A DNA stretch of 23,860 nt from a virus. Made by a program: the position numbers and the translations under genes. The stretch is from IMG/VR virus record IMGVR_UViG_3300042992_000235, positions 1 through 23,860 of that record, one strand, 5' to 3'. Positions 11,301-20,885 of this stretch are shown here, piece by piece; within the stretch, counting starts at the first letter, position 1, and each line of letters opens with the position of its first letter. Below the pieces are notes generated by a model. The model searched no databases. It had not been told where the DNA came from and worked only from the letters and a program-made list of their open reading frames with translations.

Positions 11301-11812
11301 TGACTACAATCATTGCCATCAGAGATAGCAAAGGATTCACCTTTGCAGCAGATGCACAAGTAACTGACACCGAACGACCATACATGCATAAAAGCATGAA
11401 GAAGATTGTTGAAGTCGGTGATTATGTTATGGCTGGTGCAGGTAACTCACGTTGTTGTGATGTTATCTTATATGGCTGGCAACCACCTACCTATGACGGA
11501 ACAGAACACTACACCTTTATGGTGTCAAAGTTTATTCCAGAGATGCGTAAGCAACATGAAGACGCTGGCATTACACTAAAAGAAGATGAAGACTTTGTTT
11601 TCCTAGTTGGTTTCAACGGGAGAGTATTTCATGTCGCTGGTAATTATGCGGTACTAGAAACCAATACTGGTTTATATGGCATAGGAACTGGTGCGGCATA
11701 CGCACTTGGTGCCCTTGCTCAAGGTGCAACCATTCCAGAAGCAATGAAAGTTGCTAAGAAGTTTGATATTAATACTGGTGGAAAAACCCAGACAGTTGAA
11801 AGAGGGCAATAA
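11300..11812 (+). CDS. Proteasome beta/HslV-like Ntn-hydrolase (candidate capsid maturation protease)
   Basis: This 170-residue protein aligns by eye with HslV along its whole length. It starts M-TTIIAIRDSKGFTFAADAQ. Removing Met exposes the nucleophile Thr1. In mature numbering Asp17 and Lys33 (MHKSMKKIV) fall exactly at the proteasome/HslV catalytic positions, and GIGTGAAYALGAL puts Thr129 at the place of Ser129 in the SGG motif, before the usual helix (IPEAMKVAKKFD). No HslU-like ATPase is in the window. The gene lies between portal and scaffold/capsid, where tailed phages usually encode a prohead protease, so that role is proposed. Alternatives are degrading host proteins or an inactive structural relic, though all catalytic residues are kept. 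Confidence 0.85.
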   Translation: MTTIIAIRDSKGFTFAADAQVTDTERPYMHKSMKKIVEVGDYVMAGAGNSRCCDVILYGWQPPTYDGTEHYTFMVSKFIPEMRKQHEDAGITLKEDEDFVFLVGFNGRVFHVAGNYAVLETNTGLYGIGTGAAYALGALAQGATIPEAMKVAKKFDINTGGKTQTVERGQ

Positions 11813-12243
11813 TGGCAAGAGGTGGTTTGCGTACACAGCGCACGAATACTGAAGCAAAGCCAGTATCTGGTCCTGGTAGTCTCTCACAGCGCACAGACAT
11901 GGACCCTATCCAGCCAGGTCAAGTTCCTACCTCTCAGGTTCCAGTTGTACCGCCAGTGCCCGTACAGGCACAAGGACAACCATCAGGTAGTGAGATGAAT
12001 AAAATTACTTCACTCTTTGCACCAACAGAACGTCCTAACGAAGCAGTTACCGAAGGAATAAGTGTTGGTCCAGGTAGCACACCAGACTCTGTTCAAACTG
12101 GTCGCTTTACCATAACAACTCAGTATCTACCAGAACTACAACGTCTTGCACAAATCAAGGAAACACCTCAGATATTTAAAACGTTTGTTAAATATGTTGA
12201 GGCAGTCAATCGTCTGGATGACATAAATGCTACTGGTCAATAA
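11812..12243 (+). CDS. Probable virion protein with disordered N-terminus, 143 residues
   Basis: The first about 70 residues are rich in Pro, Gln, Ser and Val (QVPTSQVPVVPPVPVQAQGQ) and probably disordered. The C-terminal part is helical (QYLPELQRLAQIKETPQIFK). It is coupled by TAATG to the Ntn-hydrolase gene and overlaps the next gene by 17 bases. Its place in the head module suggests a virion or assembly role; the sequence itself is not diagnostic. Confidence 0.75.
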   Translation: MARGGLRTQRTNTEAKPVSGPGSLSQRTDMDPIQPGQVPTSQVPVVPPVPVQAQGQPSGSEMNKITSLFAPTERPNEAVTEGISVGPGSTPDSVQTGRFTITTQYLPELQRLAQIKETPQIFKTFVKYVEAVNRLDDINATGQ

Positions 12244-12409
12244 CGTAACATCGTTCCTTAATGTCTTTGGCGTTGAGGAACCAGACCTAGTTATGACACT
12301 AGCGACAATGCCATGGAAGTCTGAAGATGACCGTGATGGATTTATTAATGAAATTGTTTCCATGAATAATGGTCAACTATACAAGCGTAATCTAGTGAGG
12401 GTGCGCTAA
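12227..12409 (+). CDS. Small head-module protein, 60 residues
   Basis: It starts MLLVNNVTSFLNVFGVEEPD, with an acidic helical middle (WKSEDDRDGFINEIVSM) and a basic end. It overlaps the previous gene by 17 bases and is coupled to the giant gene by TAATG. The in-frame codon before its ATG is a stop, so no longer version exists. Its function is not recognised. Confidence 0.65.
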   Translation: MLLVNNVTSFLNVFGVEEPDLVMTLATMPWKSEDDRDGFINEIVSMNNGQLYKRNLVRVR

Positions 12410-15400
12410 TGTCACTATTTGATGTTTATGATAACCAGCGTGATAAGCGTGGTCGTGTACAAAAGTTTATTGATGGATTAGCACTATCTGTAAGTGGTAC
12501 CTTTGACCAAATCTCAATACCTTCTTTAACAAAGGGACTAACATTTGGTTATGTTGGTCAAAAGACCGCAGCATCAGGCGTACCAACAACTGACATTGCA
12601 CAACAAATTACTGAAGAAGCAGAATTTGCTGTTAATGATGCTCAAGTCAAAGCGAACAATACACTTCTCTGGCCCATTCAAACATTTGTTACACGACCAA
12701 TATCAACGGCTATGCTTGCCGCAAATGATGGATACCAACAGCAAGCGATTGGTGAATCACAAAATATTAAAGGTCCCTTTCTTTCTTATGACGTGCTTTC
12801 GGCTGCAACAAATCCAGAACTGTTCCGCAAGGCTTGGATAGATTCACGTGGTGTATCACCGATGCAAGCGTTTGTTGGATACATTGGTGACAATGTAAAT
12901 GGTACTCAAGGAACAGATAAAATTATTTGGTCAAGTGAAAAGGATGTTTCTGAGTATTTTGACCATGGCATCCAACGCTGGATTACTTGGGGTGGAGATA
13001 CAGCAATAGCCTGGTGGCTTGACCCTGGTGTTGTGGCAAGTGCTGGAATTGGTTTTGGTGCACGAAAGTACATTACAAGACCAGTAAGTTCCAAGAGAAT
13101 GAACCAAACGCTTAAAGATATTGATGACGCTGTAATTAATTACGTAAATAATGACTGGTCAACATTCGTTGGTTTTGCAAAAGAAAATGCTGGTGACCCA
13201 GCCTTAATTGCTAGGCACTCAATGATGGCTGGAAACCGTCCATTGGCTGAAATAGTTGCTAAGACTGCAAGTTACGGTAACGATACTGGAGACTATCAAC
13301 CTTTAGCACGCACACTTAAAGTTGGCATTGGTGACCCAAAGACTATAGACGAACTTGCTTACGATACAACTTTAACCGCTCAAGAATTAAGTAATATAAC
13401 TGGTGAAGTTGCAAGCATTAAGCAAAAAATTGCAGACTTAAAAGGTAAGCCAATAACAAGTGGCTCAAGTCAGTTCTTAATTGGTACACAGCGCAAGAAT
13501 GCTCTTGAGAACTACCGCCGCAACATCTTGGTAAAAGACCTAGATGGACTTCGTGGAGAAGTTAAAGCCGTACGTACTAACCTTGAAGTACTTGATGACA
13601 TTATTGCTGAAGTACCTGTTGGCTCCATTGGAAGACAGACCGTATCACGCTTTAAAGTAATTGAACAAAGCAGAGTTAAGAACGCAATTAAGAATGATGC
13701 AAACTACTGGCAAAGTGAACGCATTGGTCCGTTTGCTTATGTAACAAACTGGATAAATCCAAGCGGGATGCTACAAGAGTATCCTGCATACTACGCAACT
13801 GTTGGCGGTATTGCTGGTGACCGCTCACATCTTGAATACGCTGCTCGTGTACGCCAGTACGGAAAAGCAACAGCCAAGTCTGGTAATGAACAACGTGAAC
13901 TTTACAACAACTTTTTTTCCCTTCGTGAGAAGACACAGCAGTTACAAGCCTTTGACGAACTTGACGAAAAAGTTATTGTTGACGTAATTAAAAAAGAAAT
14001 TACAATTCCTAAGAATGCAACTCCAGAACAAATGGAGACATTCAATGAACTTGTGCAAATTGTTGCAAGCAAGTCCACTGCCCATCGTAATTCCATGATT
14101 ACAAAACTTGTTGATGAAAATTACACCATTGATGATGGCTTTGGAAGCGCAATGTACGTAAAGGAACTTTCAGACTTCCAGGATTCAATCGCATTTCAGA
14201 TTGCTCAAGAGCGTGGCACAGGCTCAAAGGTAACACAAAAAGATATTGAGGCTGCCAAGGCTGAGGTAAGAGCAATCTTTGCAAAAACACCTTCACGTTC
14301 ACCTCAGGTTCCAGCCGTACACTTTGGTCTTGACATTCGCCAGTTTTCTAAATCAGTTCGTGAAAACAGGTCATCACTACAGGCTATGTTTGATGAACTT
14401 GTAAGCAACCCACGTTACAAAGACATGGACATGAAAGAAATTGTTTCTTTATTTTCTGACGAAAAGTCCAGAAAAATGTTGTACACAGAAAAAATTGCAT
14501 CTGCCCCAGAAAAAGGATTGAAAGCCTGGGACACATCTTTAAGTGCTTTAGATACTTTCTATACTCAGTACTGGAAGCCAACAACTCTTGCAAGCGTTAA
14601 ATACGCAACTCGTAACGTTGGTGATGGATGGCAGCGTGGTCTTGCTATATCACTAGAGTGGTCACGTGACTACGGTGTACCTGCTAGAGAAGTCCTAGCC
14701 TCTGCTTTTGATAGAGGTGTTTGGCAACGATACACTGGCAATAAAGAAAAAACGTTTGAAGCACAGAAGTCAAAGTATTTACTTTACAAATACCGTGAAG
14801 AATTTAAAGATATAGAAGTTGCTGAAAACTCTCGCATTGCCGATGCTTTATTTAACACAAGCGACTCAGTATTTTCAACATTTACTCAGGCTCTAAACTC
14901 TGCCGATGACATAGCAACCGCATATGCCGCTGGTCGTGGACCAGCAGTTCCAATCATGGATGACATTAGAGGATTCTCTCAAACATTTGGCTACAGAATT
15001 TTAGATTCCAAGAATGTTCCAGATGGAGTTGACCAGCAACTGCTATCAAAGTTTGTTGATGGAGACCATGCTGGTGCATTTGATATTCTAGCCTCATCTG
15101 ATGAGCGTTTTGTACTTGATACTCTTGCAGAACTACAAAAGAGAGTTAGAAAAGAACGAGATTCTATTAACGAAATTTTTAATAAAGAGGAATTTTTCTT
15201 TACCGTGCCTAACGGTGCTCAAGTTCAACTTGGATTTATCTACAAGATGCTTGAGCAAATGGATTTTTCAATTCAAAACACTGCCAATGCTGCAATTCTA
15301 AAAGCAACCGCACGCAATAAGGCTGAAAGTTTTATCAACAAGACAGATGTTCTACGTAGTCTTGAGCGATACGGTGAAGGTGAGTTCCAAGTTACTAAAA

Positions 15401-18126
15401 GTGGCTTGATGATGGATGACTCTTTCGCTGGAATCGTTGGCGATATGATGCGTAAAGAAATTAGTTCCGCAAATACCGTTCTTGCTACCGTATTCGGTGC
15501 AGACCGTGTGGTAATTGGTAACATTCTTAACGGACGTGTACGTCAAGATGTAGTATCCCCGTTTAATGTTGTCCCAAGAGAAGGCAATCTTACCGCTGCT
15601 ACGCTAAATACAGAGTGGGCACCTATTGCTGCAGACTATGCTAATCGTCAACTTCGTGATGCAGTAACTAAGAAGTTAACAACTCTTGATACTGCAGACC
15701 CAGCGTCAATTTCAAAGGTAACTGCGTGGGCTAAATCAAATGACCCTGAGGCTGTTAAATGGCGTGAGTTGATGGCTATAACAATCAGTAACCTTGAAAA
15801 CAAATATGACGTTAATGACCCAATTAGTCTTTTAGTACAGAACGATGCCATTTTCCTAGAAGGAACATTGCCACGTTTTGGCATTGATGGTCGTGTTGTT
15901 GCACCATTAGTTGATGACGCAGGTAACTACATACTAACTCGCCGTGGTGAAGTTATTCCTGGAACTGGAATTATTGCCGAAGAGTCAGGTCAGTTAGTAC
16001 CTGGCTTACGTGCTAAGGCTGTTGAAGGTAAACTAACCGCTGAAGACATGAATGCCATTCCTGAACGTCAACGTGTCAGTGTTAGTGGAAATGTTCTTGA
16101 AGAAGAAACAGGAAACATTTGGGAACGTGGCGTACAAAAACTGTTTGAAATCATTGGAACAAAGCCAGAAGATTTGGCTGTAAAGAATCCAATCTACAGA
16201 ATGGTATACCAGGCAGAGTCTAGAAGAATAGCATCCCTATGGAAAGATGCTGGTCGTAGCGATGACTGGATTAATGCCAACGCAGATAAGTTACGTGAGT
16301 CAGCACATCGTGCTGCTTACAAGACTGTAATGGAAAGATTGTATTCCGTACAGCGCAAGACTGACCCAGCAGAAACACTTCGTTTGTTCTCTCCATTCTG
16401 GATGGCTAAGCAGAACTCAAACCGCTTCTGGTTTGGTTACGCTGCTAGAAACCCACAGGCTATACCACGTTACTTTCTTATCTGGTCATCTCCGTCTCGT
16501 GTCTTTGACGTAGAGAATGAAGATGGACAAGATGTAGAGTTTGTAAATCCGTTTGACCCTAAGGGTGCTGCGGTAAAGTTTACATTGCCTGAGACCATTG
16601 CTTCCAAGATGGGCATGACTGAGGGTGACAGAATGTCAGCATCCCTTGGAACTTACGACTTGATTAACAATGGTTTCTACCCAATCATGCCAGAGTTTGG
16701 TGCACCAGTTTATGACTTTGCAGCAAGTGCTGCATTGCTTGGAATGTCTGGTTCATTGGTTGACCCAGAGCCGCTACTAATTAAGTTTGGCGTAGACCCA
16801 AATAAGGTTCGTGACTTGTTTGCTGGTTACGTTAAGACTGGAGCACCAGTATCTGAACGTGACAAGTTTTTTAACTTCTTAATTAATCCAAACGCATGGA
16901 TGCGTTCTGTATTAACTGCAGGTGAAGATGTGCCATTAGCAAACAATGTCACTGGTTTCTTAGACCCAGCAGCAGCCAATCGTTTTGCTGCTGGAGTTAA
17001 TAAGAACTTCAAGTTCCTATACGAAGACTTTGCTAACAAGCAAGTTGTTGAAGGTGTAGATTCCGATATCACCTATCTTGACCAAATCACCACTATTGCT
17101 GATTTAACACAACAGGCTATTGGTCTTACTATCCAAGAAAATATGTGGGAAGCATTCTTTTCGTTTCTTGGACCTGTCGGTTCCATAAAGATAGAAAAGT
17201 ATGCTGACATTAAGGCAAAAGAACTTCGCCAGTATCAGGATATGTATGGTTATGACGAGGGCAAGTACCGCTTCATGATTGATAACACCAAGATTGCAGC
17301 CGATGGTTCTGTTGAAAGATACGGTTCATATACGTTATCTATTGCTGAGGGCAACACACGTGAGACAAATCCATTTGGTGTGATAGCAACTCCACAAACA
17401 GTTAAGGCTATCAACTACAACAAGGACCTATGGACCACATTAACCCAAGCGTCAATGGGTAAAGACGTAACACCAGACAATAAAGTTGTTGGTATGTTGT
17501 TTAACATGGGAGATAGAAACAAAGACTTCTCCGAAACAGCAAATGCAAAACTATACCAACTAAACGTTAAACGTGCGAATGTAAATCGTGAGGCTGAGCA
17601 ACGTGCTATGGCTGTTGATATGGGCTATGACGAATACTTTACCTTGCTGGATAAGTATGAGTCTGAGGCTGAAAGCAACGGTATTATTCCTGGTTCAAAA
17701 GAGTTTAAGGATATCTACGGCGAAGACCTAAAGGCTGCGGAAGATGCGTTAGCAAAGCGTAATCCTATTTGGGCTAATGATAGTTCAGTCTTTAATATGG
17801 GTAAGTCAAACCTAAACACTCAGATTATTCTTGAAGCCATGGGTGACGAGAACTATGTCAATACCATCGTCAAAAACAATCGTGCACTAGAGGCTTTGTA
17901 TTACTACATGGAATACCGCAAGCCAATGGTTGAAGAACGTCTGAGTATATCAGATAACGAAAAGACAAACATCTATAACACTAATGCCTTTGATGACCTT
18001 GTTGCCCAAAAAGAAGATTTACTTAACCAGTTGATTGCGTGGGAACCAACGTTTGAACCAATAGCAAAGTACTACCTAAAGAGGGACCCACTGCTTTCAG
18101 ATGGCGAACTAGCGAGGATTAAATAA
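12409..18126 (+). CDS. Giant (1,905-residue) probable internal virion/ejection protein
   Basis: This single ORF fills nearly a quarter of the window. Most of it is predicted soluble and helical. Two stretches resemble conserved parts of giant phage virion or polyvalent proteins as I remember them: YWKPTTLASVKYATRNVGDG near residues 721-740 (pattern W-K/R-P-x-x-L-x...R-N-V), and a segment near 1285-1345 with ERLYSVQRK then LFSPFWMAKQNSNRFWFGY (pattern ...SPF-x-x-A-x-x-N). I see no convincing lysozyme or transglycosylase motif. Podoviruses store proteins this large inside the capsid and inject them to build a channel across the cell envelope. The position between portal and scaffold fits. Coupled on both sides by TAATG. 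Confidence 0.85.
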   Translation: MSLFDVYDNQRDKRGRVQKFIDGLALSVSGTFDQISIPSLTKGLTFGYVGQKTAASGVPTTDIAQQITEEAEFAVNDAQVKANNTLLWPIQTFVTRPISTAMLAANDGYQQQAIGESQNIKGPFLSYDVLSAATNPELFRKAWIDSRGVSPMQAFVGYIGDNVNGTQGTDKIIWSSEKDVSEYFDHGIQRWITWGGDTAIAWWLDPGVVASAGIGFGARKYITRPVSSKRMNQTLKDIDDAVINYVNNDWSTFVGFAKENAGDPALIARHSMMAGNRPLAEIVAKTASYGNDTGDYQPLARTLKVGIGDPKTIDELAYDTTLTAQELSNITGEVASIKQKIADLKGKPITSGSSQFLIGTQRKNALENYRRNILVKDLDGLRGEVKAVRTNLEVLDDIIAEVPVGSIGRQTVSRFKVIEQSRVKNAIKNDANYWQSERIGPFAYVTNWINPSGMLQEYPAYYATVGGIAGDRSHLEYAARVRQYGKATAKSGNEQRELYNNFFSLREKTQQLQAFDELDEKVIVDVIKKEITIPKNATPEQMETFNELVQIVASKSTAHRNSMITKLVDENYTIDDGFGSAMYVKELSDFQDSIAFQIAQERGTGSKVTQKDIEAAKAEVRAIFAKTPSRSPQVPAVHFGLDIRQFSKSVRENRSSLQAMFDELVSNPRYKDMDMKEIVSLFSDEKSRKMLYTEKIASAPEKGLKAWDTSLSALDTFYTQYWKPTTLASVKYATRNVGDGWQRGLAISLEWSRDYGVPAREVLASAFDRGVWQRYTGNKEKTFEAQKSKYLLYKYREEFKDIEVAENSRIADALFNTSDSVFSTFTQALNSADDIATAYAAGRGPAVPIMDDIRGFSQTFGYRILDSKNVPDGVDQQLLSKFVDGDHAGAFDILASSDERFVLDTLAELQKRVRKERDSINEIFNKEEFFFTVPNGAQVQLGFIYKMLEQMDFSIQNTANAAILKATARNKAESFINKTDVLRSLERYGEGEFQVTKSGLMMDDSFAGIVGDMMRKEISSANTVLATVFGADRVVIGNILNGRVRQDVVSPFNVVPREGNLTAATLNTEWAPIAADYANRQLRDAVTKKLTTLDTADPASISKVTAWAKSNDPEAVKWRELMAITISNLENKYDVNDPISLLVQNDAIFLEGTLPRFGIDGRVVAPLVDDAGNYILTRRGEVIPGTGIIAEESGQLVPGLRAKAVEGKLTAEDMNAIPERQRVSVSGNVLEEETGNIWERGVQKLFEIIGTKPEDLAVKNPIYRMVYQAESRRIASLWKDAGRSDDWINANADKLRESAHRAAYKTVMERLYSVQRKTDPAETLRLFSPFWMAKQNSNRFWFGYAARNPQAIPRYFLIWSSPSRVFDVENEDGQDVEFVNPFDPKGAAVKFTLPETIASKMGMTEGDRMSASLGTYDLINNGFYPIMPEFGAPVYDFAASAALLGMSGSLVDPEPLLIKFGVDPNKVRDLFAGYVKTGAPVSERDKFFNFLINPNAWMRSVLTAGEDVPLANNVTGFLDPAAANRFAAGVNKNFKFLYEDFANKQVVEGVDSDITYLDQITTIADLTQQAIGLTIQENMWEAFFSFLGPVGSIKIEKYADIKAKELRQYQDMYGYDEGKYRFMIDNTKIAADGSVERYGSYTLSIAEGNTRETNPFGVIATPQTVKAINYNKDLWTTLTQASMGKDVTPDNKVVGMLFNMGDRNKDFSETANAKLYQLNVKRANVNREAEQRAMAVDMGYDEYFTLLDKYESEAESNGIIPGSKEFKDIYGEDLKAAEDALAKRNPIWANDSSVFNMGKSNLNTQIILEAMGDENYVNTIVKNNRALEALYYYMEYRKPMVEERLSISDNEKTNIYNTNAFDDLVAQKEDLLNQLIAWEPTFEPIAKYYLKRDPLLSDGELARIK

Positions 18127-19352
18127 TGAGTGAAATGTCAGGTCCAGCAGGACCAGGTAAATCAAAGAACCCTAAACCAAAGTTCACACCTACTCCTACG
18201 CCAACCCCTACTCCTACGCAATCAAAAGCACCTGGTGGATTTAATTACGTTCCAAATCAAGGTGGCAATAAAGGTAAGACTGACAGTGGGATTAAGTTCA
18301 AGGGTAATGAGTTCGGTTCCAGAAGAGAGTCAACAGACATTCTTTGGAACGAAGGTGCTTACGGTCAAACATTAACCTACCGCAGTGTCGGTGATGCCAA
18401 AGATTACCTAAGTCCTTCGGTACCTGAGTACTCATTTGTTAAGTCTGCCTACGAATCGTGGGGCAAGGCTACCTATGGAAAGAAAACATTAAACTCTTTC
18501 TGGGAACAAATTGTTGAGGATGCTGCCAATAACAGTACAACTCCTTGGAATATTATTGCTGGCTTTCAGCAACAGATGAATGACCTTCCAGAAGGAAGTG
18601 CACCAGGACCAAGTGGATACCGACCTCAAACTCCAAAGTTTATTGGCACCTCTCGTGCTGATGCTGACTTCTTTATTGAATCCGCAATTTCAACTACCTT
18701 TGGTCGTTCTGCCACAAAACAGGAAAAAGAAAACTTTTACAAGAAGTTAATTGCAGGTCAAAAGGCTGCGACCAAGCAAGCACAACAGGGTAAAGGTACT
18801 GGATTCTCTGAAGATAAATTCAAGCAGGATTTCCTTTACGAAACATTAAAGTCAGACTTAAAGAAAGACCCAGATGCAAAACTTCTAGGTGATGCCTTTG
18901 GCATTCAAAGTCAAATTGAACAGTATGCCAACGATATGGGACTAGTTAAGAATCTTAAGACAATTAATCGTGACGTTCTTCGCATCATAAAGGGAGAAAA
19001 TTTAAACGATGTGCTTGGCTCCTACAAGGAAGAAGCAATCAATCTGTTTAAGCCGTTATCAGATAAGTTGCGCAACGATAACACTCCAAATCTTTTAGAA
19101 GGTTTAACGGTTAGGGAAGCACTTACCCCATACACAAACTTTATTGAAGGAATGTTGGACAAAACTCCTAACACAATAAAACTAACTGATGGTGTTATGC
19201 AAAAAATTATTGGTTCAGATGTGTTGCCAGATATGGGAACTGTAAATCAAATGGTTCGTCAGATGAGTGAGTTTAATGGCACAACCACAGCGAAGAGAGA
19301 AGCAGCAGACCTTGGTCTATCTTTTGTTAGAGCATTTAGAGGCGGAGCGTAA
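18126..19352 (+). CDS. Probable virion protein with Thr-Pro repeat linker, 408 residues
   Basis: A short Gly/Pro/Lys head is followed by a run of Thr-Pro dipeptides at residues 21-31, a rigid extended linker. The body (from about 60) is a helical globular region (WGKATYGKKTLNSFWEQIVE, LNDVLGSYKEEAINLF). It is coupled by TAATG to the giant gene before it and to the gene after it. I do not recognise a family. Co-translation with the giant protein suggests they act together, for example as ejection proteins. Confidence 0.8.
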   Translation: MSEMSGPAGPGKSKNPKPKFTPTPTPTPTPTQSKAPGGFNYVPNQGGNKGKTDSGIKFKGNEFGSRRESTDILWNEGAYGQTLTYRSVGDAKDYLSPSVPEYSFVKSAYESWGKATYGKKTLNSFWEQIVEDAANNSTTPWNIIAGFQQQMNDLPEGSAPGPSGYRPQTPKFIGTSRADADFFIESAISTTFGRSATKQEKENFYKKLIAGQKAATKQAQQGKGTGFSEDKFKQDFLYETLKSDLKKDPDAKLLGDAFGIQSQIEQYANDMGLVKNLKTINRDVLRIIKGENLNDVLGSYKEEAINLFKPLSDKLRNDNTPNLLEGLTVREALTPYTNFIEGMLDKTPNTIKLTDGVMQKIIGSDVLPDMGTVNQMVRQMSEFNGTTTAKREAADLGLSFVRAFRGGA

Positions 19353-20236
19353 TGGCTGACGAATTAACAGCATACAAAAATAACATTGATGTATTCAAGG
19401 CTTACCTGTCTTTGTTAAATTTTGATGTCAATGCTAGAGAAAACCAATCTTGGATTCAAGCATTGTTTAACATATCAAAGCCACAGATTGATTCTGGTAT
19501 TGATGCTGCAATAGTTCCAGATTTAATTTTAAAATCTGGAAAAGCACCAAAGGAATTTACAGAACGTTTTTCTGCAATGTTAAAGGCTAATGAAGATGCC
19601 CTTAAGGGAGGATTTGAAGCACCATACTCTTCAATCTCTGACTACATTACCGCAGAAAATGAGTACCGCTCTAGGTTGCTTGCTGTTCCAGAATTTAAAA
19701 AGTACGCAAAGACTGACAGCATCAAGAAATTTATTGAAGGTGGAAACTCAATAGGTGAAGTTGAAGATAGAATCAACAACGCCTTGTTCGCTGTTAAGGG
19801 TGCCGATGCTGGACTTAAAGAACAGATTAAAAAGTTCTTTCCTGCTGCAAACGATGAAGACCTGGCTGACGCTTTACTTACTGGTAAAACCGATGCACTA
19901 ACACAGAAACAAAGATTTGGTCAGGCTGAGATTCTAACAGAAGCAGTAACTGCTGGCATAAGCCTAGCCTCTGATGTTTCCGAACTTCAAAAGCGTGGAG
20001 TTACTCGTGAAATAGCAGCCAAGGGATTGAGTCAAGTTGCCCGTGAGAAGACTGGCATTCAACAGGCTGCTCGTACCTTTGGTCAGACTGGACCAAGTCA
20101 AACAGAACTAGAACAGGAAGCACTACTTGGTATTGAGTCTAAGTCTGCTAGACAACTACGTTCACAGGCTCGTGCACAATTTGCTGGACAGTCTGGCATT
20201 GCAACTGGTTCACTAGGTCGCAAGAAACAAGTATAA
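19352..20236 (+). CDS. Probable virion protein, 294 residues, helical
   Basis: It is largely alpha-helical (YKNNIDVFKAYLSLLNFDVN, LKEQIKKFFPAANDEDLADA, ILTEAVTAGISLASDVSELQ), with a Gln/Ala/Arg-rich C-terminus. It is coupled by TAATG to the 408-residue protein. Three large non-enzymatic proteins in a row before the scaffold gene resemble an internal virion set. Function is inferred from position only. Confidence 0.78.
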   Translation: MADELTAYKNNIDVFKAYLSLLNFDVNARENQSWIQALFNISKPQIDSGIDAAIVPDLILKSGKAPKEFTERFSAMLKANEDALKGGFEAPYSSISDYITAENEYRSRLLAVPEFKKYAKTDSIKKFIEGGNSIGEVEDRINNALFAVKGADAGLKEQIKKFFPAANDEDLADALLTGKTDALTQKQRFGQAEILTEAVTAGISLASDVSELQKRGVTREIAAKGLSQVAREKTGIQQAARTFGQTGPSQTELEQEALLGIESKSARQLRSQARAQFAGQSGIATGSLGRKKQV

Positions 20237-20242
20237 CAAACT

Positions 20243-20269
20243 CTCGGTGGATTAACCGCCCCCACCGAG
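20243..20269 (+). other. Hairpin between internal protein and scaffold genes
   Basis: CTCGGTGG/CCACCGAG with an 11-base loop lies just after the stop at 20236 and is followed by AAAAG rather than T-residues. It could be an RNA processing or 3'-end stabilising structure that sets scaffold and capsid mRNA levels apart from the upstream genes. Confidence 0.5.
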
Positions 20270-20359
20270 TAAAAGAGCGGTAGTACATACCAACCTGCAT
20301 ACCCCTGTGTAGGAGTGAGACATGTACGAACAACAACTAATGTAAGGGAGATAGTTGCG

Positions 20360-20851
20360 ATGAGCAACAATAATCAAGACTGGGACGATGACTTAGAGTT
20401 TGAGGATTACTCGGACGAACCATCACGTGGTTCATCTGATGATGTTCTTAAGAAAGTCCGCCGTGCCGAACGTGCGAAAGACAAACAACTCAAAGAGTTG
20501 CAAGCCGAATTGGATTCATTGCGCAAATTCCAGCGAGAAGCAACAATCAGCCAAGTCTTGGCGGAGAAAGGTGTCAACCCAAAGGTTGCCAAATTCATTC
20601 CAGCAGATATTGAAATGTCCTCGGACAGCATCAGTAACTGGCTGACTGACAATGGTGAACTATTTGGTGTTGCTGCACCTGTACAACAAAACGCAGCACA
20701 CAGTGAAGACTTTGCTGCTTTGCGTCAAATAGATGCAGTAACATCTGGGGCTATTTCTCCAGATGATGTTAATGATGCATTCAACATCATGAATAACGCT
20801 GGCTCTGCGGAGGAATTACTTAACTTCCTCTACAGCCAAGGCGTTGAATAA
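20360..20851 (+). CDS. Capsid scaffolding protein
   Basis: This 163-residue protein directly precedes the major capsid gene. It has an acidic N-terminus (DWDDDLEFEDYSDEPS), a charged coiled coil at about residues 28-60 (LKKVRRAERAKDKQLKELQA), the string EKGVNPKVAKFIPAD that I recall from actinophage scaffolds, and a helical acidic C-terminus. Scaffolds shape the prohead and then leave or are cleaved. The ATG at 20360 is preferred (AAGGGAG upstream); a GTG at 20315 would add 15 residues overlapping the leader. It is a possible substrate for the HslV-like protein. Confidence 0.85.
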   Translation: MSNNNQDWDDDLEFEDYSDEPSRGSSDDVLKKVRRAERAKDKQLKELQAELDSLRKFQREATISQVLAEKGVNPKVAKFIPADIEMSSDSISNWLTDNGELFGVAAPVQQNAAHSEDFAALRQIDAVTSGAISPDDVNDAFNIMNNAGSAEELLNFLYSQGVE

Positions 20852-20885
20852 TCGCAAATCAATCTAACCCCTAAGGAAATATACT

